Shown here piece by piece: positions 1 to 11,656 of a stretch of DNA of 64,000 nucleotides (position 1 is the stretch's first letter; every line of letters starts with the position of its first letter). The notes beneath the pieces were generated by a model, which saw only the letters and a program-made list of their open reading frames with translations, did not search any database and was not told the DNA's origin. A program made the translations under genes and the position numbers. Source of the stretch: Porites lobata (taxonomy: Eukaryota > Cnidaria > Anthozoa > Scleractinia > Poritidae); NCBI GenBank assembly GCA_942486035.1, contig CALNXK010000036.1, positions 2,802,501-2,866,500 on the forward strand, given 5' to 3'.

Positions 1-164
1 GGGAAAAAACATTGACATCAAGTACTCCACTTACGCAAAAATTACGTCTTACGACAGAAATGTCAAAGGCTGAGTATAGCTCCTTTAAAAAAAAAAAAAC
101 AAGTCATGTGATGTTACTGAAGAGGTTTTTTTACTTTTTTTCTTTTCAAATTTTTCGCCAACAG

Positions 165-236
165 GAATCTTAGATACAACGAGATTCAGCAGCTGCCCGT
201 AGGGCTATTCTCCAATCTTCCACTGTTGTCCGTCTT
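165..236 (+). CDS. LRR exon, type C (72 nt, phase 2-2)
   Basis: Internal coding exon for one 24-residue leucine-rich repeat. It is preceded by a pyrimidine-rich tract and CAACAG and followed by GTAAGTT. The first base completes the previous codon and the last two bases begin a Leu codon, so both flanking introns are phase 2. The translation starts NLRYNEIQQLPVGLFSNL, with the N-x-I and G-x-F-x-x-L positions of the extracellular LRR consensus. Such symmetric 72-nt LRR exons are known from animal LRR receptor genes. It is the most upstream of eight same-strand exons with identical length and phase. The exons that would carry the LRR caps are not in the window. Whether it is still transcribed cannot be seen. 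Confidence 0.82.
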
Positions 237-979
237 GTAAGTTTTATTTTTTAGATAGATCGATAAATAGTTTATTTTAAATCGCTTTGAACCTTAAAGG
301 CTGAATTATACAACTATTTACAACACCATTACAAATTTCTAGAGACGAAAACTACATTAAAATATATGGAGCGTTTTCACATGACGTCACGGCGGCAATA
401 TTTGTGTTCCAAAACAATGAAACGGCGGCCATTTTGGTGTACCAAGACAATCCTGTGGGAGTTGAATTCTTTCCTTTTGCAAACGCTTTCTTTTGTTCCA
501 ATAAATTTGCATATATGTTGGCCTCGTGAGTAGTTATGCTTAAGCAAAATTAAGCCTCGTTGGTGGATTCCCTTTGGATTCCTTCGCAAAAAGTGGATTC
601 CCTTCATTACATATACAGGATTCCCTCGGAAAAAATGCGTTCCTCCATATTAATTAAGTGCCTCCCTCCATATATAATTCAGGTGGTATCATCCAGGGTA
701 AAAAAATCATCATTTTTCTAAATTTGCAATTTTTAAACGATTAAATAGAGCTCATCAAGAGCTTTCTTTTAAAAAAGATTCCAGGAAAAAATGTTTTTTT
801 CTGTGCAGACTTATGGAGTGCAAACGTTTTTTGTATGCTAATTATTTTAATTGATCGTTGAGCAGTCCTGTCATACTTGATACGCGTGCCCCTGTTGAAC
901 CAATCTAATCACGCAATTTGACAGAAATTGTGGCTTACAAGTATAGTGCTCACTGTTTTTCCCTGGAGTTTGAAAGTGA
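237..979. other. Intronic, mostly unassigned; includes a likely short interspersed repeat at ~366-545
   Basis: No coding signal. At about 366-545 lies a segment with a perfect TGACGTCA palindrome (382-389) and two ATTTTGGTG/TATTTGTGTTCC-like halves around GGCGGC; I recall very similar copies as a common cnidarian interspersed repeat, so this is probably a non-autonomous element. The palindrome equals a cAMP-response-element core but there is no evidence that it acts as one. The rest is AT-rich intron-like sequence. Confidence 0.35.
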
Positions 980-1567
980 ATGCCTCCAAAGAAGAAAAAA
1001 TAGCTTGTCCGTTTTCTTCCTCGACTCCAAGACAAAAGAAGACGACAAAATCGTTTTGCCGCTAAAGAGTGGGCTTCGAAATTGGCAGAGAGCGACAAAG
1101 CTCCTGAAAAACCCATTGAAACTACCGCGGAATCGAGTTTCACGAGTTGGTTAGCGAGCGGAGCGAGCTTCTTAGGCTGCGAAGCAGCCAAGCGAGAGAC
1201 AAAGTCACGAGAGGTCCCGCGCCATATAAAAATCGGACGAAGTACTGTTTTTAAAGTCTATTGTAGCGGGAAAAAAGCTTCAAGAAAAACTCCGGGAAGC
1301 GGTTTGTTGTCGATTTTTCCAGGGAGGTGTCGAACTTTTAAAAAATGTATCGAGGAAAAGTGGGCTTGGCTCAACTTGGCTTGTCCGGTGCGGTGCGAAA
1401 ATGAAACCTGCCCGTTGCAAATAACTAATGAATCTTTCTCGACAACAGAAAGGATCGAACAGAGCAGAGCCTTTGAAATAAATTGTTCATCTGTTGTCGG
1501 GTTTCGTTTTCAACTTTTCCTGCTGTGTCACTATTGTTCTCCCTTCTCTGGTATGCGTCAACATTGA
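980..1567 (+). pseudogene. Repetitive-family ORF interrupted by one early amber codon
   Basis: A frame that begins ATG at 980 with MPPKKKK, hits a single TAG at 1001-1003 and is then open for 187 codons to a TGA at 1565-1567. The open part is basic at its start (RLQDKRRRQ), then contains an acidic-polar linker and several cysteines (CPVRCENETC). I have seen similar sequences repeatedly in coral genomes, which suggests the start of a repeat-encoded protein, but I cannot assign a function or superfamily. The stop makes this copy non-functional unless translation starts downstream. An antisense frame across 871-1191 is also open but looks like a shadow. Confidence 0.35.
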
Positions 1568-2359
1568 CAGCTTTGGTGTTATAATCTGTTATAATCTCAT
1601 CACGGGTAATACGCCGCCAAAAATCTTTTTTCGCTGTTTTCTCGAAATGAAAATGAGGGCAAGTTGACGTTACGTTTTAAACTCCAAGTCGGCAACTCGT
1701 GAACCAATTTGGCTGAAATTGGGCCAACTTACTGTCAGATAGTTTTTCTAAAAAGTAATGTCTGCGAAGTTTGATTTATTTTTTCATTTTCGAGTTAAAG
1801 TATTTTTTTCACAGGTAGTGCTAATGATTTGCTATCCCTAACCTCACTTGCTTATAAAAACAGAACAAACGCACTTGACAAAATTCTGAGACACGGTTTT
1901 TCAGTCAAACGTGTTAAGAGGCGAATGCGTCCTTAATTGGCTTCTTCCGTTAATTTTTTGCTGGACTGGACTTAAATTTACAGTGACACCCACTTTCACA
2001 AAAAGCTTTCAGAAAATGTACGTTTTATGGGGGTATTTGTTAAAAGCAAAAGCGCTAGCGCCGATCAACGCGAGGAGGGTGCTTGAGGGTGGATGATACC
2101 TTAAGTGGATAGTCGTTTCTTTTCTTTTGGAAGAACACAATAGGCACAATAGGCTTGCCTCGACTCAAAATTAAGCCTCGCTGGTGTATAGGTATACGTA
2201 TAGGTATAAATAAATCATTTATATTCACATGCCTTCCCGCATACTAATTATCCGGTATAGGTTTACTAACGAGCGTCTCCCTTATTCAATAGAAACAATA
2301 GCCGTGCCACGGCTTGCCCGTTAAGTAACTTGAGCCCGGTTTTCAGACCGTCTATTAAA
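1568..2359. other. Unassigned, intron-like
   Basis: AT-rich sequence with no convincing splice-bounded exon, repeat terminus or protein similarity that I can recognise. Confidence 0.5.
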
Positions 2360-5310
2360 AGGAAAATAATATATAGATTTAGCCAGGGCTAAAAGCGAAG
2401 CTCCCTTTAATAAATTCATAATTCATAAACTTGTAATCCGCAGGGCACATTCATGTGATTTCTGAGGCAAAGGCTAAGTGATATTAGAGAAAAATAATTT
2501 GACAGTCCAAGAGTGAAACAAATTTTGCATCGAGTTAATAGTCTTATTTGTACACCCAAAAATAGCAATCATGTTCGATCACAGCAGATTAATCCTGAAA
2601 AAACAAATAGACCCATTCGTGTATTGTATTTAAGTCGCCCACCACTACACCTTAATTTTATAAGTTTAATTCAAAGTCTCTCCAACAACTCCGTTTGAGA
2701 GACTATGGATAATTGGACAGCCCCGAAATGTGAAACACACCATAGTCCTCGGTGGGAGGCAATTTAGACGTTCCATTCCTCTGTCTAAAAGGGAGGCCAA
2801 AATGAAAAGTCACGCCGGATTTTTTGTGTTCGACAAGCTTACTTTACAAGTAAATCTTGGCGACAAATCTGGTGGCGAGTAAACCAGCCTTTTAAACATC
2901 CTTTTTTCATCCGGTCTGAGGTAAACAGTACTATGAGGTGCTCTTTCTTTTTTTATCATACAGATCTCGGACATAATTTGTTCTTTTTTGCTCTATTTAA
3001 ACCTATAATTCTGCAGGTTTTCACAATTTGGCAAGACAAATATTGCACTCATTCAATATCCAGGACGATCGAAGCACGCGCTGGCTTTGCACAACAAATT
3101 ATAGCTTTGACCACATTATAGAACGTTTGCGAGAGAATGCCGGGACTTTTCAGGTAGAAAAAATCTTTTCAGTTAGAAATAGATATGCAGGGTAATAATT
3201 ATGGGCTTTTAGTGAAAACGATAAAAAAATGCCCAAAATCACCTTTTCGGCCAGTCGGATGGCTTCTCACTTTTGACAAGCACCAAATTTGCAGTGCGAT
3301 TAATAGAGTTACCATTTACGCTTCAACAAGATAGAGAATTTGTTATGTGTAGGTTTTATTTCCCTTTATTTATAAAACTGTTTATGGTTTTGTTATGTGT
3401 AATCTTTAAAAGCGAGTGATATTTACGCGCGGCGTTTTGAGTATTCCTGCATGCGATGTTTATGTACGACTGAAAACAACCGGTGCAGCGATAAAAATTG
3501 CGCGAGGGACTGATAACAATCAATAAAATAAATATAATTCGGTGAAACATGTACAGAGACAATAATTTTCATTCACGAAGACAAGTGTTGAGAGTAAAGT
3601 GTCTCTGAAAATCATGAGTCTGGTAAGCATAAACTTATTTATGTTTTAAGCCGGCTTCCCGGGGTTTGCTGTTTTTCAAGATGAACTCGAGGCAAGAAAA
3701 TCGTTCAGAGCTTTCTTTTTACAGCCAAAATCATATCTAAATATTCTTCGGGACGTTTTCTTTGAATTTGCGGTCAAAAAATGTCTAAAGGCTTTTTAAA
3801 CCTGATACTCATTGCTCGTTTATAAACTTAAGCCGCATAAACTACGCTCGACTTCAGGAAACCGAAAAAAAAAAACACATCAAGACAATAATTGCTCAGG
3901 CTTACCAGTCGAGATGCTGCTCTAGAATCGCTTGAGACTTTTCATCCCTCTTTATACGCCTCAAGCAAGGGCAAGTGAGTAGTAAGCTCATTTTTGAAAA
4001 CGATGCCATCGGAAATCGGATTTCCAATGACTTTGACAAGCGGTGCATTTCTCAACCAAAAGCGCAATAAACAAACCATGAATGAATTACAGAACAATCA
4101 TGATACCAGCTGTATTTCATTTTGTATATCAAGTAGAAAAAGACAGTTAAAAACATCAGGAGATGACACAAAACTCTGTCAGCTTCAGCTAAGCAAGTTT
4201 CCAGACGCTGCATAAATTTTTCGCATGAACTCACCTGTCAAATTTTGGCCAATCAGAGCATAAAAATTGGAGGTAGAGCGTGATCAACGCGTGATTATGG
4301 TGAGAAAAGTCAAAAGTGATTGCCTTCCCTGCATGTATAAAGCCGGTTGAATTTTCGCGTCCGAGGTCAGTTTGAAATCAAAATTTTAAAAGTGCGGCTC
4401 ATAAACACGACTTATTTCATATGCATTTACAAAAATTCAACTTGCGCCTACGATCATTTGAAAAGTAGCAACTTGTCAGCGGATAGCTTCAAAAAAACAC
4501 TTGAACTTAGTGGGCCGATACCTGAGCCCGCGATACGGTCAGGCGATACTGGTCAGCAGATACACTATTTTGAGGGCTGTCAATTAATCAAAACATGGAT
4601 GTACAATATCAGGTTACAGGCTCCCAAACTAGCTAGAAAGTATGAGATTAAACATTGGTGTGCCTGTGGTGCGAACGGACGGAAGGTTGAGTGGTCGGTG
4701 TCCGGTCCCGTGATTGGCAAATTTTCTAGGATGAATAGATTTTCTAAGCTATGGGGCTTCGAATTGAGCCCGTGATCAAATAAAATATGAGCGGAAAACT
4801 TAAAAAAAATACGTGACCTCAATGGGTAGGAAAATGAGCCCGCTATATAGTCAGGTGATGATGGTCAGCGGACACTCTTGTTTGAGAGCTGTCAATTAAC
4901 CTTCATTAGAGTGGCGAATATTCGAATTAACAGACTGCGAGTGTGAGTAAGACATATCCGTCCGGCTTGTAGTGGAAAATGCCAGATCGTGTACCTGAGC
5001 GGACCTGAGCCCACGCTATTATTTTTCTGATTGTGGTCTGCACATGTCCCATTTTGACAGCTGTCAATTGACATTACTTTGGTTTGCGCATATAACTTTA
5101 AACTACTGTCAGCCGACTTACGGCCCTGTCCGGCGTAGTTTCGTTTTTATGTTGAATTGGTAAGTGTGACATATTATATCAGCTTATATGTTGCATCAAA
5201 ACAACTGGTCTTTCATCTGAGCCCGCGAGATGCTCATGTGACAATTGTCAGCGGATGTCTGATTTTGACAGCTGTAGTTGTGCAAGATCGATTGTGACAT
5301 TTGACATCTG
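2360..5310 (+). repeat. Long interspersed repeat, family R, copy 1
   Basis: This stretch is shared with 35440-37330 on the same strand and with 38190-38655 plus 40985-41075 in reverse. Anchors include the AGCGAAGCTCCC segment near 2397, the TACACCCAAAAATAGCAATC segment near 2551, and the GGGCTC/GGATGGGTAG-type end near 4720. No intact protein is visible. It is probably a mobile element or its long terminal/untranslated part; I cannot name the class. The 3' third contains degenerate tandem units (see 4515-5300). The GGGCTCCG...CGCGCG style of ending seen in copy 2 is one I recall as very common in corals. Confidence 0.6.
4515..5300 (+). repeat. Degenerate tandem repeats inside family R
   Basis: Four imperfect units begin near 4521, 4834, 5004 and 5216. 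Each has a TGAGCCCGCGA-like start, then a GTCAGCGGATA-like middle, then a GACAGCTGTCAATTGA-like palindromic end. Unit spacing is irregular (about 170-315 bp). Copy 2 of the family (near 37079-37145) keeps only one unit, so unit number varies between copies. Confidence 0.6.
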
Positions 5311-5903
5311 CTTACATGACTTGTATGTACGGGTGGGCGTACGCTTCGTCAAAACCAAATTTTCTCGAATGGATAGTTTACCAAATTTTGTTACCCATGG
5401 TGCTCCGCTAAGAATAAGAGAAGCGATCGCCTATCAACGCGAGAAACGGCTTCCCATATCTTATTTAGCGCTAAAACTCAGATATATGAACAAAACACAT
5501 ACAGAAAGTGGAGTTGAAACGTCTTAATTTCTATTTAGTTTATGTCTTCTTATTTAGCGCTAAAACTCGAATATATAAACAAAAAAACACACATATACAG
5601 AATGTGGAGCTGAAAATTCTCTATTTCAATTTTGTCTGACTATTACAGAACCATTTTCTCCGTTCAATCTCGAGGAAATGAAAAACTATTAAAGTCTCAG
5701 AGTTTCACGCACCGTTAGTCAGTTAATTATGCCAGTTTGGAAGCCCAAAGTTGAATACAAATTGGCTCTACAGGAAAGACCCAAGGGAGCACTTTGACGT
5801 ATTATTATATAAACAATTTTAAATAACTTAACAAGGATCAATTAAAACACGCGACTAATAATTGCTAGCAATAAAACGACAGGAGAGATACCGTTTTAAA
5901 AAC
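5311..5903. other. Unassigned sequence
   Basis: AT-rich. It contains a short internal duplication of a TTATTTAGCGCTAAAACTC segment (near 5461 and 5550). No gene or repeat terminus recognised. Confidence 0.45.
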
Positions 5904-5909
5904 TTTATT
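5904..5909 (-). terminator. Candidate poly(A) signal AATAAA
   Basis: TTTATT on the + strand, which is AATAAA on the minus strand, about 57 nt downstream of the stop codon of the acidic ORF at 5966-6433. Position and orientation fit a 3' terminal exon. Confidence 0.45.
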
Positions 5910-5965
5910 AAAAACAACGACAAACAGAGTCAAATACACAGCCATTTGTAAGGAATGGGAATCAA

Positions 5966-6433
5966 TTAATCTTCATCTTCGTTCTCCTCTTTAGAAGGGG
6001 AATAGAAATTGGTTTCCAAAGTCTTCGCGTCTTTGTGTGTAACTGCTCTTTCATGTAATTTCTCCCCTCGGGAATCTGGCGATATAGGACAAATCTTGTA
6101 GTAATCGTGCCAAAAGCATTTAGGACATTTCATGATCAGTGTCCAGTACACATTAGAGTTCTCGCAATGTTCAAAGGGACGTTTAGAGTGAAAGGCGGTG
6201 GACGTTTCAGGGTTACTACTTTCTGTTTCCTGACTGTCGTTTTCATTGTCGTTGTCGCTCTCTTGGGTGCTCTCTTGGGTGCCTTCACCTTGAACGCCAT
6301 TCTCAGAAGCCACTTCCCCCTCCTCCTCCTGACTTTCAATATCCGATGAACTCTCCTCATTATTACTCTCGTTATCGGAAGTATTTTCTACATTTTGGTA
6401 GCCTTTTTCCTTTTCTATTAAATCACATAACAA
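5966..6433 (-). pseudogene. Acidic Ser/Glu/Asp-rich C-terminal coding fragment, cut by a CR1-like insertion
   Basis: Open frame of about 155 codons. The first ~80 residues are a low-complexity acidic region rich in E, S, N and D. The remainder contains a CPKC pair followed by F-W-H-D-Y-Y-K-I-C, possibly a metal site, and an acidic tail. I do not recognise the family. The frame has no proper ATG: it runs directly into the TAAA-type tail of the minus-strand CR1-like element that starts at 6434, so the element appears to have inserted within this coding region and removed its 5' part. A poly(A) signal lies just downstream. It may be a host terminal exon or the end of a transposon gene. Confidence 0.45.
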
Positions 6434-8725
6434 CTTTTTGTTTTATTTATTTATTTATTTATTTATTATTTTCCCACAATAAAGATTACACAAGCATTAC
6501 ATTATACAAAGATGTGGCGAGGGGACCTCAGAAAACCACAAGGCTTGTACGAGGAGGCCCCCTCGTTACAATAATATTAAGCAATAGAACTATAACAACA
6601 CACAACAACGGACAGTACAAGACGCATTATCGATATAGTAGAAAATCAAAAACTTTCGTTTTAAACGATTGCAATGTAAAAATCGAAGTGACTGAGTTTG
6701 GTAAAGAATTCCAAATTTTAGGGCCTTGGAACAAAATAGAAAATTGTTTGGTGTTAGTTCGGCAGGCATGAGAACGGAAATGCGAGGAACTTCTAGTATT
6801 ATAATTATGAATATTGCTACTAGTAACAAAAAGGTTCGAAAAAAGCGGTGGCAGTAATTGATGATAATATGAAAACATAAATTGTGCAGTATAGAATGAA
6901 TTAATGTTGTATATGTCCAAAATCTTTAAACGGAAAAATAATGGTTCAGAGTGCGCGAAAATCTGCATTTGTAATAATTCGTACTGCTCGCTTTTTGTAG
7001 AAGAAAAATTCTATTAAGGTTTGTTACATAAGTGGAGGACCAAACTGTGGTACAATATGTTAAATAAGGATAAATTAAGGTATAATAAAGAGACTTTTTT
7101 GTTGTTTCAGAAAGAAAGAAACGAGACCTAAACATGACGCCAATAGATTTTGAAATTTTCTTACATATATAAGTAATATGCGGCTTCCACGTTAGATGCT
7201 CGTCGATAAAAACCCCTAAAATTTAACTACCTTTACTTGTTTTAATAAAACCTCATCGTACAAGACAGGATTTATTGGGAAGCCGACTGGTTTTTGCCTT
7301 GCTGCAAAAATGATATAATTAGTTTTCGTTATGTTAACAGAGAGCTTATTTGCTTTCATAAAAAGATCAATTTGAGATAAATCATTATTTACGGCAGAAA
7401 TAGCACAATTTAAATCGGGATTAGAATAAAACACACTAGTATCATCTGCAAAAAGCATAGTTTCAGCAAGACGAGTAGCACAAGGGAGGTCATTGATATA
7501 CAAAACAAACAATAATGGACCTAATATAGAACCTTGAGGGACTCCACAGCTCAGAGTCAGCCTAATAGAACAAGTCTCTTTGTACTGGACAAACTGCACG
7601 CGATTTGACAAATAGCTTTTCAACCAGCTAAGTGCTAGCCCATGAATCCCATAATGCTCAAGCTTAGACAAGAGTATTTGATGGTCTAAAGTATCAAATG
7701 CTTTTGATAAGTCTAAGAATATGCCAACTGTATATTCGCTTCTGTCAATAGCAGTTGCAATTTTATTAATAAGATGAATTAAAGACAGCGCTGTAGAATA
7801 TTTTTTACGAAATCCAAATTGGCAACAGTATAAGATATCTAAACGATCTAAAAATTTTGTAATACGATTGTGCATAACTCTTTCAAAGAATTTAGAAAAA
7901 TTAGAAAGAAGCGAAATTGGACGGTAGTTAGTGAAATACTGGGAATCACCAGCTTTAAATACCGGAATCAGTTTAGCAATTTTCAGTTCATCAGGAAATA
8001 CTCCTTTAATAAGAGACAAATTGATTACATTGGCCAAAGGCTGAGAAATGAGATCAAAGGTGCTTTTTATTATATCCATTGAAACGTTATCATATCCAGG
8101 CGACTTTCCAGATTTAAAAGAGTTGCATATTTGATTTAGTTCCGAAATATTAGTTGGATTTAAGATAAGCGACTCATTAACAGAAGCGCCAAGAAAACTA
8201 CGAAAAGATACTTGTGTGTCTGGAATTTTCCTTGCTAAATTCGGACCTATGTTGGTGAAGAACTTACAAAAGCAGTTAGCTATTTCTTGTGGATCATTTA
8301 ACAGTTTTCCATCAGAGAAAAAGGAATTTGGCAGAGCTGCTTTTCTGCTCGGTTTGTTGATTACATCATTGATTAGTTTCCAAGTTTCTTTCAGGTTATT
8401 TTTAGCCTTCTCAAATTTTGTATCATAGTACTTTCGTTTAGCAATTTTTATAAGATGATTCAGTTTGTTCCGATAGCGTTTGTATTTTAACTCAGTAGTT
8501 GAGTCCCTAGAATTAATGAACTGCTTATAGAGTTTATCTTTTTTCCTGATAGAAACAAGCAGAGATTGCGTTATCCAAGGGGAGCGCATTACTTTCTTTG
8601 TTTTAAGTTTTATCGTTTTTAATGGAAAGCTTTCATTGTATAATCGAACATACTCACTCACAAAACTATTATAACATTCATTAGTATCGCTTTCATCGAA
8701 ACGTAAATTCCAATTTGTTCTTGAT
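6434..8725 (-). mobile_element. CR1/L2-like non-LTR retrotransposon, 5' truncated, nearly intact 3' half
   Basis: Minus-strand element running from a 5' truncation near 8725 to a 3' tail made of about six TAAA units (6441-6470). It codes for the end of the endonuclease-RT linker, the full reverse transcriptase and the C-terminal domain. The coding frame is broken only twice after the RT: a 1-nt loss in a T run near 7213 and another shift near 6985, after which the C-terminal part (6627-6968, with HNYNTRS and GPKIWNSLP) continues. The few lesions suggest a young insertion. It interrupts the acidic ORF at 5966-6433. Confidence 0.85.
7216..8661 (-). pseudogene. Reverse transcriptase domain of the CR1/L2-like element
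   Basis: 481 open codons; the frame extends upstream to about 8721 without an ATG. RT landmarks in order: SPWITQSLL linker, GYDNVSMDII, YRPISLLSNFSKFFE, FLDLSKAFDTLDH (first catalytic Asp), GVPQGSILGPLLFVLYINDL and FADDTSVF (FADD catalytic box, intact), followed by the KLSVNITKTNYIIF thumb motif. These make it a polymerase that copies element RNA at a nicked target. The reading frame ends at a stop caused by a 1-nt deletion, and the C-terminal domain resumes in another frame, so the full protein is not made from this copy. Confidence 0.88.
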
Positions 8726-8775
8726 TAAACCTTTATCGATTCCTAACTCCGCAAGTCCACCTAGAAACGTGTTCA

Positions 8776-9352
8776 GTGCACGAGGCTTATGAAACCGTTT
8801 GTAATCTTATGTATGATGTAAATAAAAACATTGCTCCGGAACATATTTTGAAACTCTTCTCTCGAATTTCTAGTGTTCATACTTACAATACACGAGCCTC
8901 ACCCTCTGAACATTTTTTCTCGACTCAATGTGAAATGAAATGCTTTCTCGCGTGTTGGGGTCAAAATTTGGAACGGGATACCTCAAATTCTTAAAGAAAG
9001 ACCGAAAAAAAGCTTTCAAAAGATCATTAAAAGCAACGCTATTCGATATCCTTCAAACTAGCTGACTCCTATATTGATGTAGATACGATTACTGTTGAAA
9101 TGAAAAAGTAGTTCTCTTGTCCTCTATTTCATTCTATTTTATTTTTATAATTAACTCCAATATTTTCTTTGTATTTAGATAGAATAGAATCTATTTACAT
9201 AACGTTTAATTTCTTTGTATTTATCCAGTTTGTAGTAAATTATGTAGCCTGACCTGCCTCGAAGAGCCTCACTAACTGCAGGCCATTTCCACTGTATTTT
9301 TTAAAATATATTTCCGGATTTAAATATAAGTTGTTGTTGTTGTTATTACCTA
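8776..9352 (+). mobile_element. CR1-like element, 3' end only
   Basis: The first ~315 bp code for the C-terminal tail of a CR1-like protein (HTYNTRASPSEHF, then a frameshift and an AKIWN-like stretch), followed by a 3' UTR that ends in a TTG repeat (9331-9348). A piece of the same UTR recurs at 41076-41178. Severely 5' truncated. Confidence 0.6.
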
Positions 9353-9707
9353 CACAAACAAGCCATAGAAAGGGTAAAAATGCATTTTGACGGCAAAATC
9401 ATGGTCACGTTGTATACCTGAGACTAATAAGGTCGATTATAGTGAAATACCATTAAGTAGAAGTGTTTAGAGCAGATAGTCGTTGCGGGTACATAACCCC
9501 TCTTTTTTGTAAGAAAAACTGTTAACGTTATGATAATGAGTTATGCGAGTTAAGCTACCGACTCATGCGACGACGTTTTCTTACACTGAAGAAGGGTTAT
9601 ACACCCGAAACAACTATTTTTACGACCATTTCTAGAAACAATACGAGGAACATAATTTTGGAGCAACTTCTTGTATTTTTCTTTTGTTTGTCTGTCTTAT
9701 TTTACAG

Positions 9708-9779
9708 GGATCTTAGTTCCAATAACATTCTGGATCTTGACGCAGGGGTATTCTCCAACCTGACAAATTTGCAGAAGCT
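9708..9779 (+). CDS. LRR exon, type B copy 1 (72 nt, phase 2-2)
   Basis: Bounded by TTTTACAG and GTAAGTT. It codes for a 24-residue LRR beginning DLSSNNILDLDAGVFSNL, with N-x-I and G-V-F-x-N-L at consensus positions. First base completes a codon; last two bases (CT) start a Leu codon, so it can splice to any other exon in the set without changing frame. About 0.9 kb of surrounding intron (from about 9480, and on to about 11080) is duplicated around the type B copy at 43943, showing that the exon was copied together with its introns. Confidence 0.85.
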
Positions 9780-10379
9780 GTAAGTTGTCTGAATAGTTGT
9801 TAAATAATGTTGGTTTAAACTCTTTGAGACACTATTTCAAATCAAAATACTTAAATGTAAATGGCGCAGTATATGCAATGTCTCTTAAACCGGACATTTC
9901 TTGTACCTTTTCTAGTGAAACTAATTAATAGGAAGGTGAACGCATTACAATACAACTGAAGAAGGGTAATACACCCCAAAAGCCTGTTTTTACAACACGT
10001 TCTAAAATATGTTTCAACATTATTTTATGATTTGTTTAATTGCAAATGTAACGCATCTCAAGCGAATGGCCTGTTTATTGTCCGACCATACATGGGATTT
10101 TAGACCTTTTAAAAAGTGTTTTTTTTCTTAAAACATTGCATTTCCTAAGGTTGCATTTCGTTTAAATTAAATGATTTATTTGTTGATTGGTGAGCATGGT
10201 TTTCTTGGTCAAGTGATAACGCTCCCTTGGTTTTCTTGCTGGAGGCTCATTACGTTTTATAAATTACATGGCTATCCACACTGCAAGCTTTTACACGTTA
10301 TAAATATCCCCGTTTAAAAAACAGCTGCGTAGCCTCACATATTTTCATCCGTTTGAACCGTGTCAATAAAACGTTCTTA

Positions 10380-10834
10380 AAAAATCTGTCATTTTCGCGC
10401 CATAGCAGGAATGCATATCAACGCCTTTTTTGTTACCTTTCACGTGACTGAGGGTTGCCAACGCCGCTCTTCGTCTTGTCGCATTTGCCACGCCTGCACC
10501 GCCATGCAGATCCTACAAATTTGCTTTTTCCCAGTTGGCTACGACATTCATCGACAGTGTATTATTACACCACTGAAAAGAGCTCATGATACCCTTATCC
10601 AGAACATTGTCAGCACTTCCTACTATTCCACAGTTTCAAATAGTAAGACTTCCAGAGAAAGCAGTAGAACAAATGCGTGAAGTAAAAGAGCTCGAGAAAG
10701 AATGGAAGGATGAGACCCCCGAAAGTGACCCCGAGAAAGAAGATGAGGATCTAGAATACGATTCAAGTACGGACGAATACGACGAACAGGTGGAGACTAA
10801 AGGTCGGAATTTGACAGACGGTCAACTTTCTTAG
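10380..10834 (+). pseudogene. Repeated short ORFs in the B-unit downstream region (acidic protein fragment)
   Basis: Two overlapping open frames: 10411-10680 with a Cys-rich start (RSSSCRICHACTAMQ), and 10586-10834, which codes for an acidic Glu/Asp-rich tail ending TDGQLS. The block recurs at 46100-46680, where the first frame is shortened and the acidic frame has a stop at GATTGA. I recognise no domain. It could be a transposon-encoded protein carried inside the B unit, or a host exon of unknown type. The second copy being broken argues against a conserved function. Confidence 0.3.
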
Positions 10835-11079
10835 TAGGAGTTTTCGAAGAAAAGTCAGAATAAACCACAGACATTTAATGTAGAGGTAGATCGATCGTTT
10901 AGCTTATCAGAAAACATGAACATGAAATGCCGAGGGCTACTTAGACATTCCATTAATGTTGAGAGATATCGTTCCTTAAAGCGTGAGGACGTTTTGTAAG
11001 ATTGTATGGCTGACACACAACTCAAGGAGCGTTTTTGACGAATTCACATGAGAAATAATCGGCGGATTCGGATTTAGGC
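10835..11079. other. B-unit intron sequence, duplicated at 46680-46930
   Basis: About 245 bp that match the B2 unit downstream sequence closely, ending where the CR1-like element starts at about 11080 in this copy. Confidence 0.5.
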
Positions 11080-11656
11080 CCAATGATCCGCACGACTGAG
11101 TCTGCTTTAAAAGAATGCGTTACAAAGTCAATGCTGAATTCAAAAAAGCTAAAGAAATATTCTATAAAAACAAATTGAGCGAATCTGACTGCGACGCGCT
11201 TAGAACGTGGCAAGGGATCAATGAGCATACTTCTCGAAAAACGGGCAGGTCTTTTATTAAGGAATTAAGTTTGAATGGAGTTTGTATGACTAATTTAACC
11301 GCTTTGTCAAACCTTTTTATTTTAAAACAATGGTCCCAGTTTTCAGGAACATATCTCTGGCCTTAGCGAAAGATTCCAACTCATCCCAACTGATAGTAAT
11401 CAGGTGTTGTCTCTTTTTTAAAAAAAACCTGAACAAATCTAAAGGTGCTGGTCTCGATGAAATATCTTGTCGACTTATCCTTGATTGCGCTGATTTAAGT
11501 GCATCTCATATTTTAATTATGTTTAAGAGTTCTCTAGCTAATGGTATATTTCCTGATGATTGGAAGTCCGCAAGGGTTGCTCCTCTATTATAAAGCGAGG
11601 AAAAAGAAGCTACACAGACAATTATCGTCCAGTATCAGTTATCTCTATAATTAGGT
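11080..11656 (+). mobile_element. CR1-like retrotransposon, left part (interrupted)
   Basis: Codes for the RT linker and start of the RT: a FKKAKEIFYKNKLSESD linker, GAGLDEISCRLI, GIFPDDWKSARVAP and then YRPVSVISI after one frameshift near 11585. The RT reading stops at 11656 and resumes at about 12638 with KVFERIIYNQ, which is the normal continuation of the same motif. So the intervening ~980 bp is a later insertion. Confidence 0.78.

Noticed and set aside
382..389. TGACGTCA as a functional CRE promoter element
   Set aside because: It lies inside a likely interspersed repeat within an intron; a palindrome of 8 bp alone is not evidence of regulation.
6107..6360. Plus-strand and second minus-strand ORFs over the acidic region
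   Set aside because: Shadow frames of the low-complexity GAG/TCN-rich acidic ORF at 5966-6433.
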